Part shown: positions 26,221-35,776 of the stretch, one piece after another
Layout: every line of letters starts with the position of its first letter
How positions within the stretch are numbered: the stretch's first letter is position 1
NCBI GenBank assembly: GCA_036504095.1
Contig: DASXVS010000024.1
Location: 62,001 to 126,000, forward strand
Length of the DNA: 64,000 nucleotides
Direction: 5' to 3'
Source of the DNA: Armatimonadota bacterium
GTDB taxonomy: Bacteria; Armatimonadota; DTGP01; JAKQQT01
The notes under the pieces: model-generated
The model's input: only the letters and a program-made list of their open reading frames with translations
Databases searched by the model: none
What the model was told of the DNA's origin: nothing
Program-made: the position numbers and the translations under genes

Positions 26221-27945
26221 ATGCCGCTTCCCCGCCTGAACATAACCATTTCTCCGCTGGCTTTCGCCATCGCGATCGGGACCGCGCTTACCTGCGCGGC
26301 GCTGCTGTCCGGCCGTCACTTGCCGGCCCGCCCGCAGATGGCGGAGGCGCCTCCCCCCAGGCCCGTTCATCGCAACCGCCATATTCACCGGGCGGCGTTC
26401 CAGAAAGAACCCATCGTCAGGGCCGAAGACTTCCTCACGGGCGCCGGATTGGCCGCGCCCCAGGAGACCGTCCGCGTACTGATCACCAAGGCCGCCCAGA
26501 AAGGTCGCGTAACGTTGACGTCGGAGGCGGATCTGCTGGTGGTGAACCCTGAAACGCATTCCGCGTTCGCCCGCGTACCGGCGGGGATGCCTTACATGCT
26601 TTCCCTCTCGGATGACGGGCGCGACGTCGCCGGGCCGGGCGGCTCCGACCTGCCGTGCGCCACCGTTCGCATCATTAGCCTCAACGCATCCCGTCCTATC
26701 ACCATCGGTACGCGCGCGTATCTGGGCGCGATTGAGGTGCGTGTCGGCGATTCCGGCCTGGAAGTCGTCAACGAAGTACGGCGCGAGGACTACATCGCGG
26801 GCGTGCTGGCCGGCGAATCGGTCAAGGCGTTCCCGCTGGGCGCTCTGAAGGCCCAGGCCGTCGCGGCGCGCACGTTCGCCCTGTCGCAATCCGGCCATCG
26901 CCCGAATGGCATCGACGTTGTGGATACCGTGGCCGACCAGGTCTACGGCGGTACTCGCTCGGACTGGCCGGAAATCCGCCAGGCTGTGGAGGAGACCGCC
27001 GGCATCATCGCGACTTACCACGATGAGCCGATTGTCGCCTATTTCAGCGCCGATTGCGGCGGGCAGACCAGGTCGAATGCAGCGGCCGGCCTCAGCCATA
27101 GAGAATTGCCGTACTTGCTCCCGGTAGTGGACGCCCCCGCGGGCGGACCGGATTACTGCTCCGCGTCGCCCCGGCACACGTGGACGCTCGACATCCCCGC
27201 GGCCGACATCATCGCCAAACTGAACGCGAAGGGCGGTACGAAACTGGCAGCCATCACCGACATCCGATTCAACCGTGTATCAGCGGATGGCCGGGTCGGA
27301 GAGGTGGAGGTCGAGGGGCTCCCGGTATCCGAAAAAGCGATCGCGCCCGCAGCGCAGCCTGGCGCCGCAACACCTGCCGAACCGAAGGTGGAATCGCCGG
27401 CTGCCCAGGGCGACTCGGCGGCGGATCCGGGGAAGCCGGTTGTCCCGGTAGCCCCGGCCGACCCTGGAACCGCGCCGCCAACCCCCGAACCGGTGAAGTC
27501 AACATTCGCGGGCTATGAGTTCCGGAAGATGGTGGGCACGAATGTCCTCAAGAGCCAGATCATGACCGTCTCGCGGTCCGGCGAGGATACGTGGACGTTT
27601 TCCGGACGGGGATACGGTCACGGCGTTGGCCTCTGCCAGTGGGGAGCCTGCGGGATGGCCCGGGCCGGCATCGGATACGACGCCATCCTCAAGCACTATT
27701 ACACCGGCATCGAACTGACGCACGAGAAACAGCGCACCGGTATCCTGGAAGGGCGCGCGCGGGACATTTCCGGCGCGTTCGCGCCCGGCGCCCTCGTGCA
27801 GGTGGCCGGCGCCGGCCTTGAAGCCGTCGCGGACCGGGAAGGCTTCTTCCAGTTCAAAGACCTGCCCGCGGGGACATACGATCTCGTTGTCACCCCCAAA
27901 GGCGGGCAGGCAACCGTGTCGTTCGCCTGGCGCGTGAAGGCCTAG
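26221..27945 (+). CDS. SpoIID/LytB-domain protein with disordered insert and C-terminal beta-sandwich
   Basis: 574 residues. An N-terminal hydrophobic segment (about 10-32) exports or anchors the protein. The SpoIID domain (peptidoglycan lytic transglycosylase family that removes naked glycan strands) shows YIAGVLAGE, LKAQAVAARTFAL, VYGGTRSDWPEIRQAVEETAG, YFSADCGGQTRSN and GRGYGHGVGLCQWGACGMA. Between the last two motifs stands a Pro/Ala-rich stretch of about 50 residues (roughly 378-428), probably a flexible loop. The last about 70 residues look like a carboxypeptidase-regulatory-type beta-sandwich (AGLEAVADREGFFQFKDLPAGTYDLVVTPKGG). No other sporulation gene is present, so a cell-wall role outside sporulation is likely. 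Confidence 0.88.
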   Translation: MPLPRLNITISPLAFAIAIGTALTCAALLSGRHLPARPQMAEAPPPRPVHRNRHIHRAAFQKEPIVRAEDFLTGAGLAAPQETVRVLITKAAQKGRVTLTSEADLLVVNPETHSAFARVPAGMPYMLSLSDDGRDVAGPGGSDLPCATVRIISLNASRPITIGTRAYLGAIEVRVGDSGLEVVNEVRREDYIAGVLAGESVKAFPLGALKAQAVAARTFALSQSGHRPNGIDVVDTVADQVYGGTRSDWPEIRQAVEETAGIIATYHDEPIVAYFSADCGGQTRSNAAAGLSHRELPYLLPVVDAPAGGPDYCSASPRHTWTLDIPAADIIAKLNAKGGTKLAAITDIRFNRVSADGRVGEVEVEGLPVSEKAIAPAAQPGAATPAEPKVESPAAQGDSAADPGKPVVPVAPADPGTAPPTPEPVKSTFAGYEFRKMVGTNVLKSQIMTVSRSGEDTWTFSGRGYGHGVGLCQWGACGMARAGIGYDAILKHYYTGIELTHEKQRTGILEGRARDISGAFAPGALVQVAGAGLEAVADREGFFQFKDLPAGTYDLVVTPKGGQATVSFAWRVKA

Positions 27946-28013
27946 CCAGACCCGGCAGGTTTGTCGGGCGCAGCCTCGAATCATATAGCACAGCGACAAA
28001 ACCAAGGAGGGAT

Positions 28014-29519
28014 TTGATGAGCACCGGAATCAGCGCACTGCGCGAGCATCTCGGAGAGATAAGCGACATCGACATGGCAGCCAGTGTCCTCGGCTGGGAC
28101 CAGCAGACGTATATGCCTCCCGGAGGAACCGAAGGGCGCGCGCAGCAGCTCTCCACCCTCAGCAGGCTGTCCCACACCTGGTTTACCTCGAGCAAGACCG
28201 AACAGCTCCTGGACGCGGCGCAGCAGGAAGCGGACGCACTGGACCGGGACAGCGACGACGCCTGCCTTGTCCGCATCGTGAGGAAAGACTACGAGCGGGC
28301 GCGGAAACTGCCAAACGATTTCGTCGCCGCGTGGACGATGGATGGTATCCGCGCCAACGAGGCGTGGCGGGTCGCGCGGAAGGCCAATGATTTCAAGGCG
28401 TTCCAACCCCATCTCGAAAAGCAGGTGGATTACGCGCGGCGAGCGGCCGACTATTACGGCTTCGAGGACTCACCCTACGACGCCCTGCTCGATGTCTTTG
28501 AGCCGGGCGCCAGGACGGCGGAAGTGAAGGCGGTATTTGACGTTGTCCGCCCGCAGCAGGTTGCGCTCGTGAAGGCGATCGCGGAACGCCCCGCCCCGCG
28601 TACCGATTTCCTGACCAGGGATTACCCGGAGGCCGGCCAGCAGGCCTTTGCGCTCAAAGTCGCTCAGGATTATGGCTACGATCTGAACCGCGGCCGCCTC
28701 GACGTTGCGCCGCACCCGTTTGAGACGGATTTTGGGCGCGATGATGTGCGCATCACCACACGGTTCGATCGGAAGGCGCCTCAGGAATGCCTCTACTCCA
28801 TCTTCCACGAATCCGGCCATGCTATGTATGAGCAGAACATCAAGCCCGTTTTCTCCCGCACGCCCCTCGACAACGGGTGCAGCATGGTGTTCCACGAGAG
28901 CCAAAGCCGGACTTGGGAGAACATCGTCGGCCGCAATCGCGGTGTTGTGGAGCACTATTTCCCGCTGCTGAAAGAGACATTCCCGGAGAACCTCGCGGAT
29001 GTAACCGCCGAGGAGTGGTACCGCGCGGTAAACTGCGTTCGGCCGAGCCTGATCCGTACCGAGGCGGATGAAGTCACTTACAATCTTCACGTCATGCTGC
29101 GCTTCGAACTGGAGCAGGCTTTGCTGGACGGGACGATGAAAGTCGCCGATCTGCCGGAGGCCTGGAATGCCAAGATGCAGGAATTCCTGGGGATCGTGCC
29201 GCCGAACGACGCGGACGGCGTATTGCAGGACTCGCATTGGAGCCAGGGCTCGCTCGGGTATTTCCCGACGTATGCGCTGGGAAATATCCTGGGCGCGCAG
29301 ATCTTCGAAACGGCCCTAAAGGCGCACCCGGAGATCCCGAGACAGATGGCGCAGGGCCAGTTCACAACGCTCAGAACGTGGCTGGTGGAAAACGTGTACC
29401 AGTACGGCCGCCAGTACGAGCCGAAGGAACTCGCGCTGAAGGTGAACGGCAAGCCCCTGGATCCGGCGCCTTACGTTGCCTACCTCACGGGCAAGTACGG
29501 CGAACTGTACGGTCTGTAA
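28014..29519 (+). CDS. Carboxypeptidase Taq (M32 metallocarboxypeptidase)
   Basis: Zn/Co-dependent carboxypeptidase of the cytoplasm, 501 residues, as usual for M32. The zinc motif HESGH is at about 265-269 (SIFHESGHAMYEQN). Other family signatures: DQQTYMPPGG near the start, FETDFGRDDVRITTRF, GCSMVFHESQSRTWEN and the late motif ALGNILGAQIFE. AAGGAGG immediately upstream is a strong ribosome binding site. The next gene starts about 115 bp later on the same strand. Confidence 0.95.
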   Translation: MMSTGISALREHLGEISDIDMAASVLGWDQQTYMPPGGTEGRAQQLSTLSRLSHTWFTSSKTEQLLDAAQQEADALDRDSDDACLVRIVRKDYERARKLPNDFVAAWTMDGIRANEAWRVARKANDFKAFQPHLEKQVDYARRAADYYGFEDSPYDALLDVFEPGARTAEVKAVFDVVRPQQVALVKAIAERPAPRTDFLTRDYPEAGQQAFALKVAQDYGYDLNRGRLDVAPHPFETDFGRDDVRITTRFDRKAPQECLYSIFHESGHAMYEQNIKPVFSRTPLDNGCSMVFHESQSRTWENIVGRNRGVVEHYFPLLKETFPENLADVTAEEWYRAVNCVRPSLIRTEADEVTYNLHVMLRFELEQALLDGTMKVADLPEAWNAKMQEFLGIVPPNDADGVLQDSHWSQGSLGYFPTYALGNILGAQIFETALKAHPEIPRQMAQGQFTTLRTWLVENVYQYGRQYEPKELALKVNGKPLDPAPYVAYLTGKYGELYGL

Positions 29520-29634
29520 GAAGTCGCGCTGTTCACCGATACGGCGTGACGGCGCCGCACAACCAGGGAGTTCCGAGTTCAATGTGATTCGCGCCGAACG
29601 CGATCGGCGGAAGAGTCCGGGAAGGCCGATATCC

Positions 29635-32481
29635 ATGAGCACATTCGTTTCGGTTCCCGCCGCGATGCTGGTCCTCGCCTTGTTGGCGGCTACCGCCGGC
29701 GCCATCCCGATTCCGACGGACGGCGGCGCCGGCGTCTCCCTCGACGGGATGTGGCGATTCAAGCTCGAACAGGCCGGCGACACCGCGGCCGATGCGCCGC
29801 GCAAACTGGGCGCCATCGAGCCGATCACCACCCCCGAGACCTTTGAGCCGTTCTTCCGGACGGACTACGTGGAAGACGCCGCCTGGCACGACTTGCGCGT
29901 GCCCGGCAATTGGGAGATCGCCGGATACTCGCCCGCCACTTATGACCACCCGGACAACGCCTCCGGATTCTACCGCAAGTGGTTCAAAGTGCCGTCGAAG
30001 TGGGCCGGCCAGCGGGTCTATGTGAACTTCGACGGCGTGCAGAACGGGGCGGAGTTGTTCCTCAACGGACAGCCGGTGAGCGTGAGCGAACCGAGTTGGG
30101 ACCGCGCGAACTACCACGAGAGCGGATGGACAGCCTGGCAGGCGGACCTCACGCCGCAAGTGAAATTCGGCGAACGTAATCTGCTGGCGGTCCGAGTAAC
30201 GAAGATCACACGGTCTGCGGATCTCGATTCGGGCGACTATTTCTTCCTCGGCGGCATCCACCGCACAGTGACCCTGTTCTCCGTGCCGCAGACGCACATC
30301 GAGGATTTCGTGGTCCGTACGACACTTCAACGCGGCGGGAGCGCCGAGGTACGGGTGGGCGTCACCGTAACACCGGCCCGGGAAGCCCCGCTCATCGCCG
30401 TCCGCATCGGCGACGACGCCGAATGGCACACCGCTCCGGCGGTGCCCGGAGGAACGGTGGAGATAGCCCAGGTTCTCTCGAAGCCGCGCCTGTGGTCGGC
30501 GGAACACCCGAACCTGTATCCCCTGACAGTTGAACTCCGTGAGCCGTCCGGGCGAGTGATTCAACAGATCCGCCGCAGAATCGGGGTCCGCGAGGTCTCC
30601 ATCCGGCGCGGCGTGCTGATGGTGAACGGTGTGCCGGTCAAACTCACGGGCATTTGCCGCCACGACGTGTATCCGGACGCGGGAACGGCCGTGGGGATAG
30701 ACGTCTGGCGTAAGGATCTGGAGTTGATGAAGGCGGCGAACATCAACGCGATCCGCACCTCGCACTACCCCTATGGCTCCGGCTTCTACGACCGGTGCGA
30801 CGAAATGGGATTCTACGTCCTCGACGAACTCCCATATTGCTGGTGCAACGCCGATGACCCCGCGATGAGGCCGGCCTTCGAGCAGCGCGCCCGGGAGACG
30901 GTGCGCCGCGACCGGAACCACCCGTCCATCATCATTTGGGCGGTTGGGAACGAGAACAAGCCGGGACGCAACCTCCAGGTCGCGGCAGACATCGCCAAAG
31001 CGCTCGATCCATCAAGGCCACGGCTTGTATCGGAGATGAAGGCGGACCGGTACGGCGTGGAGATGGACGACCTTCACTATACGTCGCCCGCCGAGATCCG
31101 CAAACGCGCTGACGACACCGCGCGCCGGGCCAAGTGGCCGATGATATTCGCCGAAAACCCCAACGTGTGGGACGTGCGGAACGGCGCCGACTACGGGTGT
31201 CTCGACCTCTGGGCCGCCGTCCTCAAGCGCAACTGGGACATCGTGTGGGACGCTCCCGGGATACCCGGCGAGTTCCTGTGGGAATGGCAAGACCGCGCCG
31301 TGCAGGACAAGTCGCCGGTCAAACTCTACCGGTTCGACCGCGAAACCGGCATTCAGTACGCCAAGACGAAGGGCCTTGTGGACGGTTGGCGACACCCTCG
31401 CCCGGACTATTACCACGTGAAGATGGTCTACTCGCCGATCCAGGTCGATGCGAAGGCCGACATGGCATCGAAGCCGGGCTACGCAGTTCTGAAAGTGCAT
31501 AACCGGTACTCGTTCACGAACCTGTCGGAGATCAGGGCCGAGTGGACCCTGCTCGCCCGGGGGCGGAAGGTCGAAGAGGGTACGGCCCGCCTGGCGTTGC
31601 CGCCGCGGACGCGGCGGAGCGTTGCCCTGAAGCTGCCGGCGGGATTTGCCGGGTTGGGCGCCGATACGCTGCGTATTGCGTTCGAAGACCCGCGCGGATG
31701 GAACATCGTCACGTGTCAGTTCCCGCTCACCCCGGCAATCGCGACGCCCGCGCTGGGCCCGCCACCCGCCGGTCTGCCGTTCCTGACATTCAACCTGATA
31801 ACCCGCGACACCCACGGTGATCCGTACCTGTGGAACACCGCGGAACGGCATGCTGCGAGCGTAATCAATGTGAAGCGCACGCCGGAGGGGGCGGGCCTCG
31901 GTGGAACGACGTCGATGGAAGGCGACATCGTGATGGCGGATGCGCCCACGCGCGTTGTCGGCCGTGTAAGTGTGCGCTTTTCAGACGTCAGGTTCGCCTA
32001 CCGTGTTGAGTGGACGGGGGAAAAGGCGGATGTTCAGGAGATCGGCTGGGTATTCGAAATGCCCGCCCTGTACGATCGGTTCTCGTGGAACCGCCACGCG
32101 CTGTGGACGTACTACCCTGCATTGCACATCGGACGGCCCGCCGGCACGGCCCGGCCGGACTCCATGGACGCCCACAATACGAACCTGACGCGCCCGGATG
32201 CCTTCGACTTCAACTCAACGAAATACGAATGCGAGTGGGCATCCCTCAGCGCGCCCGATGGGCACGGCCTGCGCGTCGAGTTCAGCGCCGACGACCGGCA
32301 TCAGGTCAGGGGCGGCAAAAATGCCGAGGGTCACACGCTTCTGTACGTGAACTGGAAGGTGTGTCCACCGCGGGACATCAGCAGCAATGCCGTGCCGGAC
32401 CTCTACCTGGAATTACAGCCGGGAGCGGCTATCGAGAGCAGCTTCCGTGTGGGATCGCAGCAGGCGGCGGCCGCCGACTGA
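29635..32481 (+). CDS. Secreted GH2 beta-galactosidase/glucuronidase-like enzyme
   Basis: About 948 residues from MSTFVSVPAA with a signal peptide ending TAGA. N-terminal jelly-roll (SLDGMWRFKLEQAGD...RVPGNWEI), immunoglobulin-like domain, then the GH2 barrel: GICRHDVYPDAGTAVG, INAIRTSHYPYGSGFYDRCDEMGFYVLDE, acid/base Glu in IIIWAVGNEN (about 439) and the probable nucleophile in PMIFAENPN (about 505). The C-terminal 250 residues resemble the LacZ small-chain/domain 5 (FNSTKYECEWASLSAPDGHGL). It differs from the cytoplasmic beta-mannosidase at 18930. Substrate beta-galactoside or related; not resolved. Confidence 0.88.
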   Translation: MSTFVSVPAAMLVLALLAATAGAIPIPTDGGAGVSLDGMWRFKLEQAGDTAADAPRKLGAIEPITTPETFEPFFRTDYVEDAAWHDLRVPGNWEIAGYSPATYDHPDNASGFYRKWFKVPSKWAGQRVYVNFDGVQNGAELFLNGQPVSVSEPSWDRANYHESGWTAWQADLTPQVKFGERNLLAVRVTKITRSADLDSGDYFFLGGIHRTVTLFSVPQTHIEDFVVRTTLQRGGSAEVRVGVTVTPAREAPLIAVRIGDDAEWHTAPAVPGGTVEIAQVLSKPRLWSAEHPNLYPLTVELREPSGRVIQQIRRRIGVREVSIRRGVLMVNGVPVKLTGICRHDVYPDAGTAVGIDVWRKDLELMKAANINAIRTSHYPYGSGFYDRCDEMGFYVLDELPYCWCNADDPAMRPAFEQRARETVRRDRNHPSIIIWAVGNENKPGRNLQVAADIAKALDPSRPRLVSEMKADRYGVEMDDLHYTSPAEIRKRADDTARRAKWPMIFAENPNVWDVRNGADYGCLDLWAAVLKRNWDIVWDAPGIPGEFLWEWQDRAVQDKSPVKLYRFDRETGIQYAKTKGLVDGWRHPRPDYYHVKMVYSPIQVDAKADMASKPGYAVLKVHNRYSFTNLSEIRAEWTLLARGRKVEEGTARLALPPRTRRSVALKLPAGFAGLGADTLRIAFEDPRGWNIVTCQFPLTPAIATPALGPPPAGLPFLTFNLITRDTHGDPYLWNTAERHAASVINVKRTPEGAGLGGTTSMEGDIVMADAPTRVVGRVSVRFSDVRFAYRVEWTGEKADVQEIGWVFEMPALYDRFSWNRHALWTYYPALHIGRPAGTARPDSMDAHNTNLTRPDAFDFNSTKYECEWASLSAPDGHGLRVEFSADDRHQVRGGKNAEGHTLLYVNWKVCPPRDISSNAVPDLYLELQPGAAIESSFRVGSQQAAAAD

Positions 32482-32489
32482 CGCCGCAC

Positions 32490-33422
32490 CTACGACAGTT
32501 TGTTTTCGAGGTGGCTCAGGGCGGCCTCCATCGGAGCGGTGGCGGCGAGGAGCTGCGTGGTCGTCTCGGTCTGGATCACAACCTCGTTGATCTCCCGCAA
32601 GACCTGTTCCGGCGCCTGAGTGCGCACCTGGTCGGCGATCAGGCCGAAGGTGCTCTCGATCAGATCCAGCTGGCACTCCAGGTTGGTGATAATGTCGCCC
32701 AATTCGCCGATTCGCGTGCGGCGTTTGGTGAGAACCTCGAGGTTCTTCGACATGACCATCTTGTTGGCGTCGCTCGTCTGGGCCCCGATGGAAGCCTGAA
32801 GCTGCTGGATGCGCGCGTCCTGATCCTTCCGGATCTCGTCGATAATCGCGCCGACATCCGTGACGCGCTTAGGGGTGCCGCCCACCGGTATCTGCACGTA
32901 ATCCTGCTTTTCGTTCAGGAGCGTTCCGGCGAGGTCGAAGAGTTTGTCGAGCCACGGAGCGCCCGACTGGGCCGGCCCCGGCGCCGGCCGAACCATTTCG
33001 ACCAGGTAGGCGCGGTATTGGGCGTTTTTCGCGCCGAACTGGAGAAACTTGTCCAGGAGGACGTCCATTTGCCCGCAAATCCCCGCCATCTCGGCCGGCC
33101 GCGTACCCGCGGCGGCAGGGATCTGATTGCGCATCGTCTCCAGGCGAAGGAACCGTTTGCGGTCGGCCGGCAGAAGCCTCGGCAGGGTCATGGTTTTCAG
33201 GCGAGCCCGGTCCCGCTGGCGGAGCCGAAAGGCGCGCTCCTCCAATATGCCGCGGTACCATGCGCTCGGGGGTACAATCATCAGATACGCGCACTCGATG
33301 ACGAGGGCGCCGAGCAATATCGGCACCGCCCCGGAGGCCAGGTACAGCGCCGCGCCAAAGCCCAGGAACAACAGGTTCCCCAACTCCCCTAACGCCGATT
33401 TTACGTTGTATTGTATCCGCAT
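32490..33422 (-). CDS. Coiled-coil membrane protein upstream-linked to PspA
   Basis: 310 residues, not recognised as a named family. The N-terminus has two close hydrophobic segments (LGNLLFLGFGAALYLASG and AVPILLGALVIECAYLMIVP, about 15-52) with little between them. The remainder is soluble and largely alpha-helical, with heptad-like helices at about 180-290 (IIDEIRKDQDARIQQLQASIGAQ; LGDIITNLECQLDLIEST). It lies 166 bp downstream of the PspA-like gene, so they may share a transcript and a membrane-stress role; this is an inference from position only. Confidence 0.75.
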   Translation of the reverse strand: MRIQYNVKSALGELGNLLFLGFGAALYLASGAVPILLGALVIECAYLMIVPPSAWYRGILEERAFRLRQRDRARLKTMTLPRLLPADRKRFLRLETMRNQIPAAAGTRPAEMAGICGQMDVLLDKFLQFGAKNAQYRAYLVEMVRPAPGPAQSGAPWLDKLFDLAGTLLNEKQDYVQIPVGGTPKRVTDVGAIIDEIRKDQDARIQQLQASIGAQTSDANKMVMSKNLEVLTKRRTRIGELGDIITNLECQLDLIESTFGLIADQVRTQAPEQVLREINEVVIQTETTTQLLAATAPMEAALSHLENKLS

Positions 33423-33480
33423 CCTGCCTGACCTGCCTCATGCGCCGACGCCGGGAAGGGCCGGCGCGCGCCTGCCTCAT

Positions 33481-33520
33481 CTGTGAGCCGACGGGCATAA
33501 AATGCCCGTGCCGGTCACAG
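33481..33520. repeat. REP-like palindrome
   Basis: Nested palindrome with core ACGGGCAT-AA-ATGCCCGT and flanks CTGTGA / TCACAG. The CAT-AA/AAA-ATG centre matches the palindromes at the left end of the RAYT cassette (GGCAT-AA-ATGCC). It sits between the PspA-like gene and the coiled-coil membrane protein gene. Confidence 0.75.
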
Positions 33521-33588
33521 CGTGTTGAGCGCCATTGAACCGGCACGTCGTCGGCAAACCGGCCTGTTCCGCCCGGCCGAATGGCGTG

Positions 33589-34359
33589 TTACTGTTTCTG
33601 CTCGATCGTCGGCGGAGCGACTTGCTCTTCCGCCGGCGCTTCCGCCGAGGCTGCCGGGGACAGCTGTCGCGGAGTCTCGACGCCGGGCAGCAGGCCCAGT
33701 TGGCGCTGATAGTCCTCGTATGCCGTGGAAGCGGCCAGTGACGCGGCGCTGATACGCACCTGCGCCAGTTGGGCTTCCGTCGAACGGCCGCTTACCTCGA
33801 GCATTCCCTGCGCCTTGGCGTAGCGCTCATCGATGCGACGGCCCACTTCATCCAGAACGCTGGCGTCGTCACCGGTCTCAAATGACGAGCGCAACTGGGC
33901 CATTTGTTCGACCATCGCGGCTTGCTTGTTACGGTTGATCTTCTGAATCGCCACCTGGCTGCGGCGTTCGACTTCCGATTCGTAGGCATCCAGTAGCTGC
34001 TTCGCCTGGTCGGCGGCCGATTGAGTGAGCTCAAGCTGGCGTTCCTTGTCGCCCATCCCCGCATCGAGGTTCTGCTTGCGGGTGATGAGGACTTCGGCGG
34101 CCTGTCGCATGGGTTCGCCCCCGCGGACGGCGGCGATGATCTGCGGTTCGAGGGCTGCCAGTTCGCGCTTGGCTTCATCGAGGTCCGCCTGGGCCATATT
34201 GCGGGCGCCCAACGCACTGGCAACGGCCATGCGCATCTTCGGGACTTTGGCGCGCATATCGCGCATCAATTGCTTAAGCGTCAGTTCCGGATCCTCCGCG
34301 TTTTCGAAAAACGCACCCCAGAATCCTCGCCATATGCGTGTGAACCAATTGGTGAACAT
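33589..34359 (-). CDS. pspA: PspA/IM30 family protein
   Basis: About 256 residues from MFTNWFTRIW. The amphipathic start (FTRIWRGFWGAFFENAEDPELTLKQLMRDMR) and long coiled coil of PspA/Vipp1 proteins are present, ending with a Pro/Ala/Glu-rich tail (EAPAEEQVAPPTIEQKQ) that is longer than in Escherichia coli PspA. These proteins polymerise on damaged inner membrane as ESCRT-III-like coats. No pspF/B/C genes adjoin; instead a two-helix coiled-coil membrane protein follows and a TonB-like gene precedes it. Confidence 0.88.
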   Translation of the reverse strand: MFTNWFTRIWRGFWGAFFENAEDPELTLKQLMRDMRAKVPKMRMAVASALGARNMAQADLDEAKRELAALEPQIIAAVRGGEPMRQAAEVLITRKQNLDAGMGDKERQLELTQSAADQAKQLLDAYESEVERRSQVAIQKINRNKQAAMVEQMAQLRSSFETGDDASVLDEVGRRIDERYAKAQGMLEVSGRSTEAQLAQVRISAASLAASTAYEDYQRQLGLLPGVETPRQLSPAASAEAPAEEQVAPPTIEQKQ

Positions 34360-34501
34360 GGGCGTTTGGTCGATCCTTTCAAAAAGCGTGGGGAAGACTG
34401 AATCCTCCCGCGCATGTCGATACGCGCTTGTCAAGGCCGAAGTTTCAGGCGTCAATAATGTGCACGAAGCCACGCGCCGTCTGTCGGGCCGCGCTCCGTG
34501 T

Positions 34502-35242
34502 TTAGCGCCGGCTGAATACGACGCTCCGCGTTGCCTGCACGGGCACGGGGAGCCCGTCTTTCATCGCGGGGCGGAAACGCAGACGCTTCACATAATCCAG
34601 CGCCGCCTGATCGAGACGGCTGTCGCCGGATGACTGCCCGATGGATGCATCGGTTGTTATGCCGTCCGGGGTTATGGTAAACGTTACCTTCGCGGTTCCC
34701 TCGACGCCTTCCTCGTAGGCGGACGAAGGATACTCCTGCGCCGGATCGTTGAGCTTCACGGCGTCGCGATCGGGCGCCGCCACGGGGCGGGAGTCTTCTG
34801 TCGCCGGCGCCTCGGCGGAGCCTGATGAACCGGCATCCGAGCCCGAATCGGCGGATGTGGTGTCATCGGCGCCATTGGGGAGAACAACGGCCGGCTCTTC
34901 GTGCTTGAACGATGGCCCGGCCTCCGATTTGGGCGGCTTGTTCACAGGGGGCGCCACGCTTGGGGGCACCGGGGTTATACTGACGGCCTTGGGCACCTCG
35001 GTGACCGAAATCTTGCCCTGCGGGGCGACGGGAGGGGGCGCCTGGACCGTCGGCTGCACCTGCGGCGGTGGCTCCGGGCTACGGTACTGGCCCAGCAGGT
35101 AAGCGCCTAGTATCAACAGCGCGATCACGGGCAGCAATGCCCATAGCCGCGGATCGGCACGGCGCGACCGAGGGTCCGGCGGCATCGCGCCCGGGGGAAC
35201 CGGATTGCCTTTCGAAGGCTTGTTAGTGTCGTTCGGTGCCAT
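34502..35242 (-). CDS. TonB-like energy transducer
   Basis: About 246 residues from ATG 35242 (TTG at 35245 is less likely; GGAG lies 9 bp before the ATG). One N-terminal membrane helix (ALLPVIALLILGAYLLG), then a Pro/Glu/Ser-rich periplasmic spacer of about 120 residues, then the TonB C-terminal domain (YPSSAYEEGVEGTAKVTFTITPDG...LDQAALDYVKRLRFRPA). It transmits the proton-motive force to outer-membrane receptors, implying a diderm envelope. ExbB/ExbD genes are not in the window. It may also be a TonB-family protein of other use. Confidence 0.88.
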   Translation of the reverse strand: MAPNDTNKPSKGNPVPPGAMPPDPRSRRADPRLWALLPVIALLILGAYLLGQYRSPEPPPQVQPTVQAPPPVAPQGKISVTEVPKAVSITPVPPSVAPPVNKPPKSEAGPSFKHEEPAVVLPNGADDTTSADSGSDAGSSGSAEAPATEDSRPVAAPDRDAVKLNDPAQEYPSSAYEEGVEGTAKVTFTITPDGITTDASIGQSSGDSRLDQAALDYVKRLRFRPAMKDGLPVPVQATRSVVFSRR

Positions 35243-35290
35243 CAATCACTCCAGCGGACGGCCAGCGTCCACATGAGAGATGATAGCACC

Positions 35291-35365
35291 GGGGGTGGAA
35301 ATGGAGGATGGAGCGTGGGGCGAGAAGGATGGGGGATGGAATCCTGTCTCCATCCCCCTCTCCTC
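35291..35365. repeat. Heptamer hairpin repeat (AGGATGG type)
   Basis: 7-mers in register from 35291: GGGGGTG, GAAATGG, AGGATGG, AGCGTGG, GGCGAGA, AGGATGG, GGGATGG, followed by the complementary CCATCCCCCTCTCCT (35351-35365). It lies between trxA and the TonB-like gene; a hairpin would form in either transcript. Confidence 0.8.
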
Positions 35366-35377
35366 ACGATCTTTGCC

Positions 35378-35701
35378 CTACATATGCGGGCTGAGTTTCC
35401 CGACGATCGCCTGCTTCGGCTGCGCGCCGATAATCTGGTCCACGCGCTCGCCGCCCTTGAAGATCATAAGGGTAGGGATGCTCATGATGTTGTAGGAACC
35501 GGCCACGCCGGGCGCCTCGTCCGTGTTCACTTTCACAACCTTCAGCTTGCCGGCATAGTCCTTCGCGATCTCGTCGACCACGGGTCCGACCATGCGGCAG
35601 GGGCCGCACCAAGGCGCCCAGAAATCCACCAGGACGGGGATCGAGGAATCCAGGACTTCCTGTTTGAAATTGGCTTCGTTTACTTCGAGGGCAGCGCTCA
35701 T
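35378..35701 (-). CDS. trxA: Thioredoxin
   Basis: 107 residues from MSAALEVNE; an in-frame extension to 35764 adds a basic stretch that is not part of the fold. The active site is WCGPC in [12 protein letters not shown], with the cis-Pro loop [12 protein letters not shown]. Full thioredoxin length, no signal peptide, so it is the cytoplasmic disulfide reductant. AAGGAG stands before the ATG as ribosome binding site. Confidence 0.97.
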   Translation of the reverse strand: MSAALEVNEANFKQEVLDSSIPVLVDFWAPWCGPCRMVGPVVDEIAKDYAGKLKVVKVNTDEAPGVAGSYNIMSIPTLMIFKGGERVDQIIGAQPKQAIVGKLSPHM

Positions 35702-35776
35702 ATGTTTTCTCCTTGAGTGTATGCGGGGGTTCGTGCCCCCGCGATTTGTGTACGGCCGCGTCACGATGCAGTGCGG

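Noticed and set aside
32010-33392. 460-residue plus-strand ORF over the GH2 end and the coiled-coil gene
   Set aside because: The composition is Arg/Gln/His-rich and it covers two convergent genes with strong protein-like features.
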